From: Thauera propionica
GTDB lineage: Bacteria > Pseudomonadota > Gammaproteobacteria > Burkholderiales > Rhodocyclaceae
Length of the DNA stretch: 64,000 nucleotides
Assembly: GCF_002245655.1 (NCBI RefSeq)
Contig: NZ_NOIH01000026.1
Coordinates: 94,767-158,766, forward strand
Reading direction: 5' to 3'
Part shown: piece by piece, positions 1-9,495 of the stretch
How positions within the stretch are numbered: position 1 is the first letter of the stretch
How the letters are laid out: each line of letters begins with the position of its first letter
Program-made: the position numbers and the translations under genes
The notes under the pieces: model-generated
Databases searched by the model: none
What the model was told of the DNA's origin: nothing
The model's input: only the letters and a program-made list of their open reading frames with translations

Positions 1-220
1 GTTGCCATACCGATGCTACTTTGGGCGTGGCCATTATGACGAACGGAGTGGCAAGCCCTCGGCAGAGGCGACCGCCGCGCCGCGAAAGACGAAGCGTGAC
101 GCACTCGGCAGTCACGCAAACGTCGCACGGGACAGATTACCCAAATTGGGGCACATTGCTGGCTGGCGGCTCAACCCCGCCTACATCAGCACCCGATCAA
201 CCCGCGATGCCAAGGACGAG
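1..220. other. 5' flank of the first gene, no gene seen
   Basis: The reading frame of the downstream signalling protein stays open to the window edge, but the 73 extra residues have no transmembrane or domain character. The stretch therefore looks like upstream non-coding DNA that happens to be open. It ends in a plausible ribosome binding site (AAGGACGAG just before the ATG at 221). No clear promoter could be fixed. Confidence 0.5.
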
Positions 221-2983
221 ATGACGCGCAATTCGCTGCACCTGCGACTGTGGCTGACCATCGGCCTTGCCGTGCTGCCGCTGTTCCTGTTCGTGCTGGT
301 CGACTACCAGGAACGGCGGACGCAGGCCGTCGAGCGCGCACATGCCGAGGTCGAGCAGCGCCTTGCCGCCGCCCGCCGCGAAGCGCTCGGCGCGCACAAG
401 ATGGTCGAGTTCGTGCTGCGGATCATGGCGCGGTCGAACGACCTGCAGTCGCTCGACGGAACGAGTTGCAGCGAGATCGCCAAGCGCCTGCTGGTTTCGC
501 GGGACGACTTCGCCAACATCGGCGCGGCCCTGCCGGACGGTAGCCTGTTCTGCAGTGCACGGCCGACGAGCGCAACGATCAATGTCTCCGATCGCACGTG
601 GTTCCAGGCAGGCATGCGGGGCGGGGGCATCACCTACGGCGAGTTCATCGTCGGCCGGGTATCGGGCAGGCCGGGCATGGTGTTCGGCTACCCCTTGCAC
701 GGACCGCAGGGCGAAGTGCGGGGCGTGCTTTTCGCCTCGATCTCGCTCGACTGGGTGGACAAGCTGATTGACGACTTCAAGCTGCCGCCTGGCTGGGAGG
801 CCAGCCTCATCGACATGGACGGCAGGATCCTGTCCCACCAGCCGGACGTGGACCGCTGGCGCGACCACGTCGTCGCCCCCGATCAGCTCGCCGCGTTGCG
901 CCGGGCGTTGAACGAAGGCAGCGGCATCATCGAGCTGCCCGGATTCGACGGCATGCGCCGGCTGTACGGTGTCGCTGCGCCCGGCTTTGCGCCCGACAGC
1001 GGTCTGATGACGATCGGCGCCCCGCTCGAGCAGTCCCTCGACGCGGTCGACCGCCGTTTCCAGATCCACCTCGCCCTGCTGGGGGCGGTGACGATCCTGT
1101 CAGCGCTGCTCGCGCGGCTCTACATCTACCAGCTGATCGAAGTGTGGGCGGTACGCGTGCGCGACACCGTCGCCCGCATCGCCGCAGGCAGCCTCGGCAC
1201 ACGCGTCGGCAAGGGCACGTCGGTTCATGAACTGGACGAAGTGACGGCGGGCATCGACCGCATGGCTGCAGAGATCGAACGGCGCGATGCCGAATTGCGT
1301 CGGCTGTCGATGGCGGTCGAGCAGAGCCCGGAATGCATCGTCATCACAGATACCAACGCCCGCATCGAGTACGTCAATGAGGCCTTCTGCCGCATCACCG
1401 GCTACTCGCGCGAGGAGGCCATCGGTCGCAACCCACGCATCCTGAATGCCGGCCTCACGCCGCGCGAGACCTACGACGAACTGTGGGCCACGCTGTCGCG
1501 CGGCGAAGTCTGGCGCGGCGAGTTCCACAACACCCGCAAGGACGGCGCGAACTACCTGGAACTGGCGACGATCGCGCCGATCAAGCAGCCCGACGGCACC
1601 ATCACGCACTATGTCGCGGTCAAGGAAGACATCACCCAGCGCAAGCAGTCCGAGGCGCTGCTGCACCGGCTGGCCTACTACGACGCGCTGACCGGGCTCC
1701 CCAACCGCGCCCTGCTGCGCGACCGCCTGCAGCAGGCGATCCGAGGCAGCGGCCGCAGCGAAGCCTGGGGCATGCTGATGCTGCTCGACATCGACCGCTT
1801 CCAGCAGCTCAACGACTCGCGCGGCCATGCCAGCGGCGACCAGTTGCTGAAGGAACTCGGCAACCGCCTGCGCGCCGCCATGCGCGAGGACGACACGGTG
1901 GCGCGCCACGGCGACGATGACTTCGCGATCGTGATCGAGAACATCGGCGACAGCCAGGACGACGCCATCGCGCACGCCGAGCTGATCGCGAGAAAGCTGC
2001 ACGCCGAACTCGATGCGCCCTACGCACTCGGCGAGAACGGCAGCGAACCTCATTACGCCACGCTGAGCATCGGCGTGAGCCTGTTCCGCGGCAAGGCTGC
2101 CGCGCCCGATACGCTGCTCAAGCAGGCGGAGGTCGCGCTCTACAAGGCGAAGGAGGATGGCCGCAACACCATCCGCTTCTTCAACCCTGAAATGCAGGCC
2201 GTGGTCGATGCGCACGCACGCATGGAGATCGGCCTGCGCGAGACCCTGCAGTCGGGCGGTTTCCGCCTGTTCTACCAACCCCAGGTCGACCGCCACGGCC
2301 GCCTCGCCGGCGCCGAGGCGTTGATCCGCTGGCCCGGCGCCGACGGCCGGATGATCTCGCCGGCCGAGTTCATCCCGCTGGCCGAGGATACCGGCCTGAT
2401 CGTGCAGATCGGCCAGTGGGTGCTGAGCACCGCCTGCGCGCAGATCGCGCAGTGGCAGCAGGCGCCGGCCACCCGCCACCTGTCGATCGCAGTCAACGTG
2501 AGTGCGCGCCAGTTCCACCAGGCCGACTTTGTCGAAGTCGTTCACCGCACGGTCGAAGCGGCGGGCATCGACCCAAGCCGGCTGAAGCTCGAGTTGACCG
2601 AGAGCGTCATCCTCGGCGACCTCGACGAGACCGTCGCGCGGATGAACCAGCTCCGTGCCCTTGGCATCCAGTTCGCGCTCGACGACTTCGGCACCGGCTA
2701 TTCCTCGCTGTCCTACCTCAAGGGCCTGCCCTTCGCCCAGCTCAAGATCGATCAGTCCTTCATCCGCGACATGACGCAGGACGAAGGCAGCGAGATCATC
2801 GTGCTCGCCATCCTGTCGATGAGCCGCGCGCTCGGTCTCGAGGCGATCGCCGAAGGCGTCGAAACGCCGACACAGCGCGAATTCCTGCGCCTTCACGGCT
2901 GCGAGTTCTACCAGGGCTACCTGTTTGGCAAACCCCTGCCGATCGAGGCCTGGGGCGACTTCCTCGCCACGGCCTCGGGCTGA
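221..2983 (+). CDS. Cache-HAMP-PAS-GGDEF-EAL cyclic-di-GMP signalling protein
   Basis: A 920-residue inner-membrane sensor predicted to break down cyclic-di-GMP. A first membrane helix (about residues 10-30) is followed by a periplasmic Cache-like sensor region, a second helix (about 280-305), HAMP, a PAS domain (about 360-475), GGDEF (about 480-645) and EAL (about 660-915). The GGDEF signature reads GDDDF, so diguanylate cyclase activity is probably lost and the domain may only bind GTP. The EAL domain keeps EALIRW near residue 699, DDFGTGYSSLSYLK and AEGVET, so phosphodiesterase activity is likely. The ATG at 221 was chosen over the longer open frame because AAGGA precedes it and the membrane helix then sits at the N-terminus. 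It converges on nasA. The ligand is unknown. Confidence 0.9.
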   Translation: MTRNSLHLRLWLTIGLAVLPLFLFVLVDYQERRTQAVERAHAEVEQRLAAARREALGAHKMVEFVLRIMARSNDLQSLDGTSCSEIAKRLLVSRDDFANIGAALPDGSLFCSARPTSATINVSDRTWFQAGMRGGGITYGEFIVGRVSGRPGMVFGYPLHGPQGEVRGVLFASISLDWVDKLIDDFKLPPGWEASLIDMDGRILSHQPDVDRWRDHVVAPDQLAALRRALNEGSGIIELPGFDGMRRLYGVAAPGFAPDSGLMTIGAPLEQSLDAVDRRFQIHLALLGAVTILSALLARLYIYQLIEVWAVRVRDTVARIAAGSLGTRVGKGTSVHELDEVTAGIDRMAAEIERRDAELRRLSMAVEQSPECIVITDTNARIEYVNEAFCRITGYSREEAIGRNPRILNAGLTPRETYDELWATLSRGEVWRGEFHNTRKDGANYLELATIAPIKQPDGTITHYVAVKEDITQRKQSEALLHRLAYYDALTGLPNRALLRDRLQQAIRGSGRSEAWGMLMLLDIDRFQQLNDSRGHASGDQLLKELGNRLRAAMREDDTVARHGDDDFAIVIENIGDSQDDAIAHAELIARKLHAELDAPYALGENGSEPHYATLSIGVSLFRGKAAAPDTLLKQAEVALYKAKEDGRNTIRFFNPEMQAVVDAHARMEIGLRETLQSGGFRLFYQPQVDRHGRLAGAEALIRWPGADGRMISPAEFIPLAEDTGLIVQIGQWVLSTACAQIAQWQQAPATRHLSIAVNVSARQFHQADFVEVVHRTVEAAGIDPSRLKLELTESVILGDLDETVARMNQLRALGIQFALDDFGTGYSSLSYLKGLPFAQLKIDQSFIRDMTQDEGSEIIVLAILSMSRALGLEAIAEGVETPTQREFLRLHGCEFYQGYLFGKPLPIEAWGDFLATASG

Positions 2984-3003
2984 ACGCCGTCAGCTTTGTG
3001 GCG

Positions 3004-5787
3004 TCATGATGCACTGCCGGCGCAGGCGGTCTGCGCGCTGGCAGCCATGCGCCGCAAGGCCGGCAGGCACGAACCGCAGGACGTGCCGCACTTCAGCTTG
3101 TCCTGCACCTCACCAAGACTCGCGCCCGACGCCAGCGCCGCCTCGATGGCGCCGGCGCTGATGCCGTGGCAGCTGCACACGATGCGCCCCGCCGCGCCAT
3201 CGGCGGCTCCGAGCCCGGTCGGCGGCACGGCGAGCGGCGCGAAAAGCCAGGGACGCAACATGCCGAGCGGCTCGCCAGAGACCATCAGTGGCAGCAGCCA
3301 GTCCACGGCCGCGACTTCGCCCGCGAAGCGCAGCGCCAGCACCTGGCCGTCCTCGACCCGGGCGCGCTTGACGACGCCGCGCCGCGCATCGGCAAAGGCC
3401 AGCGGCGCCTGTGCCGCGTCGCACCCGAGAAGCTGATCGATCTCCTGCAGCACCGCATCGTCGGCCGGGGCCGCATGCGCCAGACGCAACTGGAAGACGA
3501 TGCGCTCACGGCCGGCCAGACTGATCGAAGCATGGTCGAAGCCGGCCAGCAGCGGTTGCAGCGCACTGCGCCAGTGCGCCGCCTGCCCCGCATCACGGGC
3601 GATAGCCACCCATGCCGCCTGCCATCCGGGCACGTAGGGCGCGATCGACACCGCGGCCTGCTTGAGCGCCGGCTGCTTCGACACCGGATCGCTGAGCGGC
3701 ACCGTCAGAGCGTTGGCACCCGCCTGCGCCAGCGTGCCGGCGCCCCAGTGCATCGGCAGCCAGGCCTGCCCCGGCGCGACGCTGTCATCCGAGGCGAGCG
3801 GCAGCACCACCTCGCCGCGCCGACCCGCCAGGCGCACCAGCTTGCCCACCTGCAGCCCGCGACGAAGCAGATCGACCGGATTCAGGGCGACCTCAGCGCG
3901 CGGCGTATGCCCCCACAGCAGCGGCACCTTGCCGGTGCGGCTCATGCCGTGCCACTGGTCGCGCAGCCTGCCCGTCAACAGCACCAGCGGGCGGCGCGCA
4001 TCGACCGCTTCCGGCAACAGCGCATGGCGCACCGGAAAGGCGACGGGCGCGAAGCGCGCACGGCCGTCCCCGGTCGGGAACACGCCGTCGGCAAAGAGTC
4101 GCGCCGTTCCGCCCGTGGCGCCTGCGGGGAACGGCCACTGCTGCGGGCCGCAGGCATCGAGCAGCGCGTGCGAGAGCCCGCTCATGTCACAGTCACGGCC
4201 GGCGCTCAGGGCGACATGCTCGGCGAACACCGCCGCTTCGTCCGCCCAGTCGAAGCCGCCGCCAGCCGCGTCCCCCTCCCCGGCCAACCGCCGCTGCAAG
4301 CGCCGCGCGAAGTCTGCGGCAATCGCCCAGTCCGGACGCGCCTCGCCCGGCGCCGGAACCGCGGCCACCAGACGCGACACGCGCCGCTCGGAGTTGGTCA
4401 CCGTGCCGGTCTTCTCGCCCCAGCTCGCCGCTGGCAGCAACAGATCGGCGAAGGCGGCGGTTTCCGTATCGGCATAGGCCTCCTGCACGACGACGAACTC
4501 CGCCGCCCGCAGCGCCTCATGGACCCGCGCCTGATCGGGCAAGGAGTGCGCCGGGTTGGTGCACGCAATCCACACCGCCTTGACCCGGCCATCACCCAGC
4601 GCCTCGAACAACTCCACCGCCGTCAGGCCCGGTCGTTCCGGCAGGGAAGGCACACCCCACGCCGCGGCGAGTTCGGCGCGATGCGCGGGGTTGGCGAGCT
4701 CGCGATGGCCCGGCAGCAGGTTGGCCATCGCCCCCACTTCCCGCCCGCCCATCGCGTTGGGCTGGCCTGTGAGCGAGAACGGGCCCGCACCGGGACGGCC
4801 GATCTGGCCCGTCGCCAGATGCAGGTGGATCAGCGCCGCGCTGTTGGCCGTGCCGTGGTGCGACTGGTTGAGGCCCTGGCACCACAAGGACAAGGCTGCC
4901 CTGGACTGGCCGAAGCGGCGCGCCGCCTCGGCGATGCGTTCGGCCGGCACGCCACAGGCGGCCGCGACATTGCCGGGCGAGCACTCGGCGAGCTGGCTGC
5001 GCAGCGCATCGAAGCCGCCGGTGTGGTCGCGGATGAAGTCGCGGTCGACCAGGTCCTCCCACAGCAGCACGTGCAGCATTGCGTTGTACAGCAGCAGGTC
5101 CGAGCCGGGCGCGATCTGCAGGTGCAGGTCGGCAAACTCGGCGGTCTCGGTACGGCGCGGATCAACCACCGTGATCGTCAGCGCCGGGTTGGCCTTCTTC
5201 GCGTCCTCGATGCGACGGAACACGATGGGGTGCGCCCATGCGGTGTTGGAACCGGCAATCAGCAGATGGTCGGCCGCCGCAAGGTCCTCGTAGCTGCACG
5301 GCACGCTGTCGGCACCGAGCGTGGCCTTGTAGCCGGCCACGGCGCTCGACATGCACAGCCGTGAATTGGAGTCGATGTTGTTGGTGCCGACCAGCGCCCG
5401 TGCCAGCTTGTTGAAGACGTAGTAGTCCTCGGTCAGCAGCTGGCCCGAGACATAGAAGGCCACGGCATCGGGACCATGGCGACGGATGACGTCGGCGAAG
5501 CGCCCGGCGGCCGTATCGAGTGCCAGATCCCAGCCCACGCGCCGGCGCGCCGCGCCGCGGGCATCGCGCATCTCCGGATGGCGCGCGCGCCCCGCCGCGC
5601 CCGTCGTCAGATGCAAGGTCGAACCCTTGGTGCACAGACGGCCGAAGTTGGCCGGATGCGTGCGGTCGCCGCGCACGCCGACGATGCGGTCGCCCTCGTG
5701 CTCGATGATCACGCCGCAGCCCGTGCCGCAGTAACAGCACACGGAACGCGTTTCGCGCAGCGCGGGGGACGATTCGGTCGTGTTCAT
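3004..5787 (-). CDS. nasA: assimilatory nitrate reductase catalytic subunit
   Basis: A 927-residue cytoplasmic molybdenum enzyme that reduces nitrate to nitrite. The N-terminus carries the [4Fe-4S] pattern C17-x2-C20-x3-C24 with a fourth Cys in the LCTKG segment, followed by the molybdopterin oxidoreductase body and a molydopterin dinucleotide-binding domain. The last about 60 residues form a BFD-like [2Fe-2S] domain (CSCHGISAGAIE, then CGTSCGSC), as in the longer proteobacterial NasA forms. It is the last gene of nrtABC-nirBD-nasA, 46 bp after nirD. No separate FAD reductase subunit (nasB) lies nearby, so electrons probably enter through the C-terminal cluster from an unlinked partner. The ATG at 5787 has GAGG upstream; the frame further upstream lacks domain character. 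Confidence 0.95.
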   Translation of the reverse strand: MNTTESSPALRETRSVCCYCGTGCGVIIEHEGDRIVGVRGDRTHPANFGRLCTKGSTLHLTTGAAGRARHPEMRDARGAARRRVGWDLALDTAAGRFADVIRRHGPDAVAFYVSGQLLTEDYYVFNKLARALVGTNNIDSNSRLCMSSAVAGYKATLGADSVPCSYEDLAAADHLLIAGSNTAWAHPIVFRRIEDAKKANPALTITVVDPRRTETAEFADLHLQIAPGSDLLLYNAMLHVLLWEDLVDRDFIRDHTGGFDALRSQLAECSPGNVAAACGVPAERIAEAARRFGQSRAALSLWCQGLNQSHHGTANSAALIHLHLATGQIGRPGAGPFSLTGQPNAMGGREVGAMANLLPGHRELANPAHRAELAAAWGVPSLPERPGLTAVELFEALGDGRVKAVWIACTNPAHSLPDQARVHEALRAAEFVVVQEAYADTETAAFADLLLPAASWGEKTGTVTNSERRVSRLVAAVPAPGEARPDWAIAADFARRLQRRLAGEGDAAGGGFDWADEAAVFAEHVALSAGRDCDMSGLSHALLDACGPQQWPFPAGATGGTARLFADGVFPTGDGRARFAPVAFPVRHALLPEAVDARRPLVLLTGRLRDQWHGMSRTGKVPLLWGHTPRAEVALNPVDLLRRGLQVGKLVRLAGRRGEVVLPLASDDSVAPGQAWLPMHWGAGTLAQAGANALTVPLSDPVSKQPALKQAAVSIAPYVPGWQAAWVAIARDAGQAAHWRSALQPLLAGFDHASISLAGRERIVFQLRLAHAAPADDAVLQEIDQLLGCDAAQAPLAFADARRGVVKRARVEDGQVLALRFAGEVAAVDWLLPLMVSGEPLGMLRPWLFAPLAVPPTGLGAADGAAGRIVCSCHGISAGAIEAALASGASLGEVQDKLKCGTSCGSCLPALRRMAASAQTACAGSAS

Positions 5788-5833
5788 GCTCAGCCTCGGT
5801 GGCGATGTGCGTTGCGGGTCGGACGGGCCGCCC

Positions 5834-6145
5834 TCAGAGGGCGAGCCACACCTGTCCGTCCTCGACCTTGACCTCGAAGCGCCCGCAGTGCCCCACGTCG
5901 GGCGCCACGGCCTGGCCATCCTCGAGACCGATGTTCCAGCCATGCAGCGGGCAGGTGACCTTGCGCCCATGGACGATGCCCTGCGACAGCGGCCCGCCCT
6001 TGTGCGGGCACTTGTCGTGCAGCGCGAACACCTCGTCCTCGGCGTTACGGAACAACGCGATGTCGCCCCCCGTCGGGCGCCGCACCACACGCGCGCCCAG
6101 CGGCGGAATCTCGTCCAGCGGGCAGATATGCTTCCAGTTGCTCAT
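5834..6145 (-). CDS. nirD: nitrite reductase (NADH) small subunit
   Basis: A 103-residue Rieske-fold protein that partners NirB in reducing nitrite to ammonium. Two iron-sulfur ligand motifs are present, CPHKG and CPLHGW. Many enterobacterial NirD proteins lack these ligands, so this one probably binds a [2Fe-2S] cluster. It lies 27 bp after nirB and 46 bp before nasA on the same strand, with GAGGA upstream of the ATG. Confidence 0.95.
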   Translation of the reverse strand: MSNWKHICPLDEIPPLGARVVRRPTGGDIALFRNAEDEVFALHDKCPHKGGPLSQGIVHGRKVTCPLHGWNIGLEDGQAVAPDVGHCGRFEVKVEDGQVWLAL

Positions 6146-6172
6146 GTTTGCGTCCTCGTGTGCCGCAGGTGC

Positions 6173-8650
6173 TCAGGCCTCGACCGTGAGCGGAATGAAC
6201 TGCTTGACCGCCCGGGCCTCGCGGCTGGTCTGCCAGGGGTCCCGGGCGTCCTTCAGCGCGAACAGCAGGCGCGCATGCAGCGCCTTGCGGCTGTCAGCGT
6301 CCTCGACGACCTTGCGTTTCACGTACTCCAGGCCGACGCGCTCCAGCCAATGCACCGTGCGCTCCAGGTACCAGCCTTCCTCGCGGTAGAGCTGCAGGAA
6401 GGCAGCGGCATACTCCATGACTTCCTCGTCGCTGCCGACCTTGCACAGGAACTGCGCCACCTCGGTCTTGATGCCGCCGTTACCGCCGACGTAGAGCTCG
6501 TAGCCCGAGTCGACGCCGATCACACCCACGTCCTTGATGCCGGCCTCGGCACAGTTGCGCGGGCAGCCCGACACCGCTAGCTTGACCTTGTGCGGCGCAT
6601 ACATGTCGAACAGCATCCGCTCGAGCTTCACGCCCATGTCCATCGCCAGCTGGGTGCCGAAGCGGCAGTGCTCGGCGCCGACGCAGGTCTTCACGGTGCG
6701 GATCGACTTGCCGTAGGCGTGGCCCGAAACCATGCCGGCGGCGTTGAGGTCCGCCCAGATCGCCGGCAGGTCCTCCTTCCTGATGCCGAGCAGGTCGATG
6801 CGCTGGCCGCCGGTCACCTTCACCGTGGGGACCTTGTATTTCTCGGCAGCGTCGGCGATCGCGCGCAGCTCGGAAGGCGTCGTCAGCCCGCCCCACATGC
6901 GCGGCACGACCGAGTAGGTGCCGTCCTTCTGGATGTTGGCGTGGGCGCGCTCGTTGATGAAGCGCGACTGCGGGTCGTCCTGGGCCTCGTGCGGCCAGGA
7001 CGAGATGAGGTAGTAGTTGATGGCCGGCCGGCACTTGTCGCAACCGTTGGGCGTGCGCCAGTTCAGCGTCTCGAACACCGCCTCCTTGGTCGTCAGGTGG
7101 TGGGCGAAGATGGCCTCGCGCACCACCTTGTGCGAGTGCTCGGTGCAGCCGCACACCGGCTTGTCTGCGGCGCTGACCGACTGGTAGGCGCCGCCGACCG
7201 TGGACGCGAGGATCTGCTCGACCAGGCCGGTGCAGGAGCCGCAGGACGAAGCGGCCTTGGTGTGCTTCTTGACCTCGTCGAGCGTGAACAGCCCTTTTTC
7301 CTTGATCGCCTTGACGATGGTGCCCTTGCACACGCCGTTGCAGCCGCAGACTTCGGCGCTGTCCGGCATGCTGGCGGCGCGGTTCTCGCCCTTGTGCCCG
7401 ACGTCCCCCAGGTTGTTCTGCCCGAACATCAGGTGGTCGCGGATCTCGTGGATGTCCTGCCCGTCCCTCATCAGCTGGAAGTACCAGGCGCCATCGGCGG
7501 TGTCGCCATACAGCACCGAGCCGACGATGCGGTCGTTGCGCAGCACGATGCGCTTGTACACCCCGCCCTGGCGGTCGTGCAGCACGATTTCCTCGGTGTC
7601 CGCACCGCCGCTGAAATCACCGGCCGAGAACACGTCGATGCCGGTCACCTTGAGCTTGGTCGAGGTCACCGAGCCCTCGTAGCGGCCGATGCCGAAGTTG
7701 GCGAGGTGGTTGGCGCACACCTTGCCCTGCTCGAACAGCGGTGCGACGAGACCATAGGCGATGCCGCGGTGGGCCACGCATTCGCCCACCGCGTAGATGC
7801 GCGGATCGGTGACGGTCTGCAGCGTGTCCGACACATGGATGCCGCGCACCCGCCCGCTGCCGCAGTAAAGGCCGGCGGACTCGGCGAGCGCGAAGTTCGG
7901 GCGGATACCGGCCGCGACCACCACCAGGTCGGCGGGAATCTCCATGCCGTCCCTGAAGCGCACCGCGCCCACACGCGCCGTCATGTCACCGTCTTCGTTG
8001 CGCGCCGGCAGCAGCGCCTCGGTCTGGCGGGCGAGCAGGAACTTCATGCCCTTGGCCTCGAGCGAGGCCTGCAGCATGTCGGCCGCGGCCTGGTCGAGCT
8101 GGCGCTCCATGATCCATTCGCCGATGTGCACCACGGTGACGTCCATGCCGCGCAGCATCAGGCCGTTGGCGGCCTCCAGGCCGAGCAGGCCGGCACCGAT
8201 GACCACCGCGTGCCGGTACTTGCCGGCGGCCTCGATCATCGCCTCGGTATCGGCAATGTCGCGGTAGCCAAGCACGCCCGGCAGGTCGTTGCCGGGAATC
8301 GGCGGAATGAAGGGGGTCGAGCCCGTGGCGAGCAGCAGGCGGTCGTAGTCGGCCTCGGTGCCATCCTCGGCCATGACCTTGCGCCTGACGCGGTCGATCT
8401 TCACCACCTTGCTGCCCGCGTGCAGCGTGATGCCGTTGTCGCGGTACCAGTCGAGATCGTTGAGCATGATCTCGGGCAGGCTCATTTCGCCCGCCAGCAC
8501 CGGCGACAGCAGGATGCGGTTGTAGTTGCCGTGCGGCTCGGCGCCGAACACGGTGATGTCGTACAGATCGGGAGCGAGCTTGAGCAGTTCCTCGATCGTG
8601 CGCACCCCGGCCATGCCGTTGCCGACGAGGACGAGTTTCTGTTTCTTCAT
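6173..8650 (-). CDS. nirB: nitrite reductase (NADH) large subunit
   Basis: An 825-residue cytoplasmic enzyme carrying out six-electron reduction of nitrite to ammonium. The FAD/NAD domain occupies about residues 1-320 (N-terminal VGNGMAGVRT dinucleotide fold). Two BFD-type [2Fe-2S] segments follow (CGCNGVCKGTIV near 430 and VCGCTEHSH near 500). The siroheme/[4Fe-4S] sulfite-reductase-like half carries CVGAEHCRFG near 655 and SGCPRNCAEAG near 697, which hold the cluster and siroheme ligands. Length is normal for NirB. It is cotranscribed with the nitrate transporter and nasA. Siroheme synthesis genes are not in the window. Confidence 0.97.
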   Translation of the reverse strand: MKKQKLVLVGNGMAGVRTIEELLKLAPDLYDITVFGAEPHGNYNRILLSPVLAGEMSLPEIMLNDLDWYRDNGITLHAGSKVVKIDRVRRKVMAEDGTEADYDRLLLATGSTPFIPPIPGNDLPGVLGYRDIADTEAMIEAAGKYRHAVVIGAGLLGLEAANGLMLRGMDVTVVHIGEWIMERQLDQAAADMLQASLEAKGMKFLLARQTEALLPARNEDGDMTARVGAVRFRDGMEIPADLVVVAAGIRPNFALAESAGLYCGSGRVRGIHVSDTLQTVTDPRIYAVGECVAHRGIAYGLVAPLFEQGKVCANHLANFGIGRYEGSVTSTKLKVTGIDVFSAGDFSGGADTEEIVLHDRQGGVYKRIVLRNDRIVGSVLYGDTADGAWYFQLMRDGQDIHEIRDHLMFGQNNLGDVGHKGENRAASMPDSAEVCGCNGVCKGTIVKAIKEKGLFTLDEVKKHTKAASSCGSCTGLVEQILASTVGGAYQSVSAADKPVCGCTEHSHKVVREAIFAHHLTTKEAVFETLNWRTPNGCDKCRPAINYYLISSWPHEAQDDPQSRFINERAHANIQKDGTYSVVPRMWGGLTTPSELRAIADAAEKYKVPTVKVTGGQRIDLLGIRKEDLPAIWADLNAAGMVSGHAYGKSIRTVKTCVGAEHCRFGTQLAMDMGVKLERMLFDMYAPHKVKLAVSGCPRNCAEAGIKDVGVIGVDSGYELYVGGNGGIKTEVAQFLCKVGSDEEVMEYAAAFLQLYREEGWYLERTVHWLERVGLEYVKRKVVEDADSRKALHARLLFALKDARDPWQTSREARAVKQFIPLTVEA

Positions 8651-8686
8651 GGCGATTCCAGTGGTCGAACGTCGTGTCGGGCGGAT

Positions 8687-9478
8687 TCAGGCAGCGTGCT
8701 TGAGCTGCTTCTGGTACAGGAACTCCATGATCGCGGCGCGGTACTCGGCGAAGTCCGGGTCGTGCGCCAGCGCCAGGCGATCGCGCGGGCGCTCGAGCTT
8801 CACCTCGAGGATCTCGCCGATGGTGGCCGCCGGACCGTTGGTCAGCATCACCACGCGGTCCGACAGCAGCACCGCCTCGTCGACGTCATGCGTGACCATC
8901 ACCATCGTCGCGCCGGTGTCGGACAGGATCTTCATCAGCTCGTCCTGCAGGCGGGCGCGGGTCAGCGCATCGAGGGCGCCGAAGGGCTCGTCCATCAGCA
9001 GCACGCGCGGCTGCATCGACAGCGCACGGGCGATGCCGACGCGCTGCTTCATGCCGCCCGAGATCTCGTGCGGGAACTTGGTCTCGGCATGCGACAGCCC
9101 GACCAGCGCCAGCGCGTCGTGGGTGCGCTGCTTGAGGCTGGCGCGCCCTTCCTTGCGGCCGAACACGCGCTCGACCGCGAGGTAGACGTTGTCGTAGCAG
9201 GTCAGCCACGGCAGCAGCGAGTGGTTCTGGAACACCACCGCGCGCTCGGGACCGGGTCCGGCGATCTCGCGGCCGTCGCACAGCATCACGCCTGTGCTCG
9301 GCGTGGTGAGGCCGGCGATCAGGTTCAGCAGCGTCGACTTGCCGCAGCCGGAGTGGCCGATCAGCGCGATGCTCTCGCCCTCGTGGATGTCGAGCTGGAT
9401 GTCGCGCAGTGCGACGAAGCGGCCCTTCTTGGTGTCGAAGCTCTGCCCGACGTCCTGGATTTGAACGGTCTTCTTCAT
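8687..9478 (-). CDS. nrtC: nitrate ABC transporter ATP-binding protein
   Basis: A 263-residue ATPase of the nitrate/sulfonate/bicarbonate ABC family, energising the NrtAB importer at the inner membrane. Walker A (GHSGCGKST, about residues 38-46), the signature SGGMKQR (about 141) and Walker B with the D-loop ([12 protein letters not shown], about 163) are intact. It is a single-domain ATPase without the NrtA-like extension of cyanobacterial NrtC, so it equals NrtD or Klebsiella NasD in architecture. It lies 17 bp after nrtB and 36 bp before nirB. Confidence 0.93.
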   Translation of the reverse strand: MKKTVQIQDVGQSFDTKKGRFVALRDIQLDIHEGESIALIGHSGCGKSTLLNLIAGLTTPSTGVMLCDGREIAGPGPERAVVFQNHSLLPWLTCYDNVYLAVERVFGRKEGRASLKQRTHDALALVGLSHAETKFPHEISGGMKQRVGIARALSMQPRVLLMDEPFGALDALTRARLQDELMKILSDTGATMVMVTHDVDEAVLLSDRVVMLTNGPAATIGEILEVKLERPRDRLALAHDPDFAEYRAAIMEFLYQKQLKHAA

Positions 9479-9495
9479 GGTCCTGTCTCCTGCGC

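Noticed and set aside
141..165. Possible sigma-54 element in GGGGCACATTGCTGGC
   Set aside because: The only GG/GC pair at 10-base spacing gives a poor -12 element, and the better-looking TTGC is at the wrong distance.
2..220. N-terminal extension of the PAS/GGDEF/EAL protein by 73 codons
   Set aside because: The extra residues are not hydrophobic or conserved in character, and a proper ribosome binding site precedes the ATG at 221.
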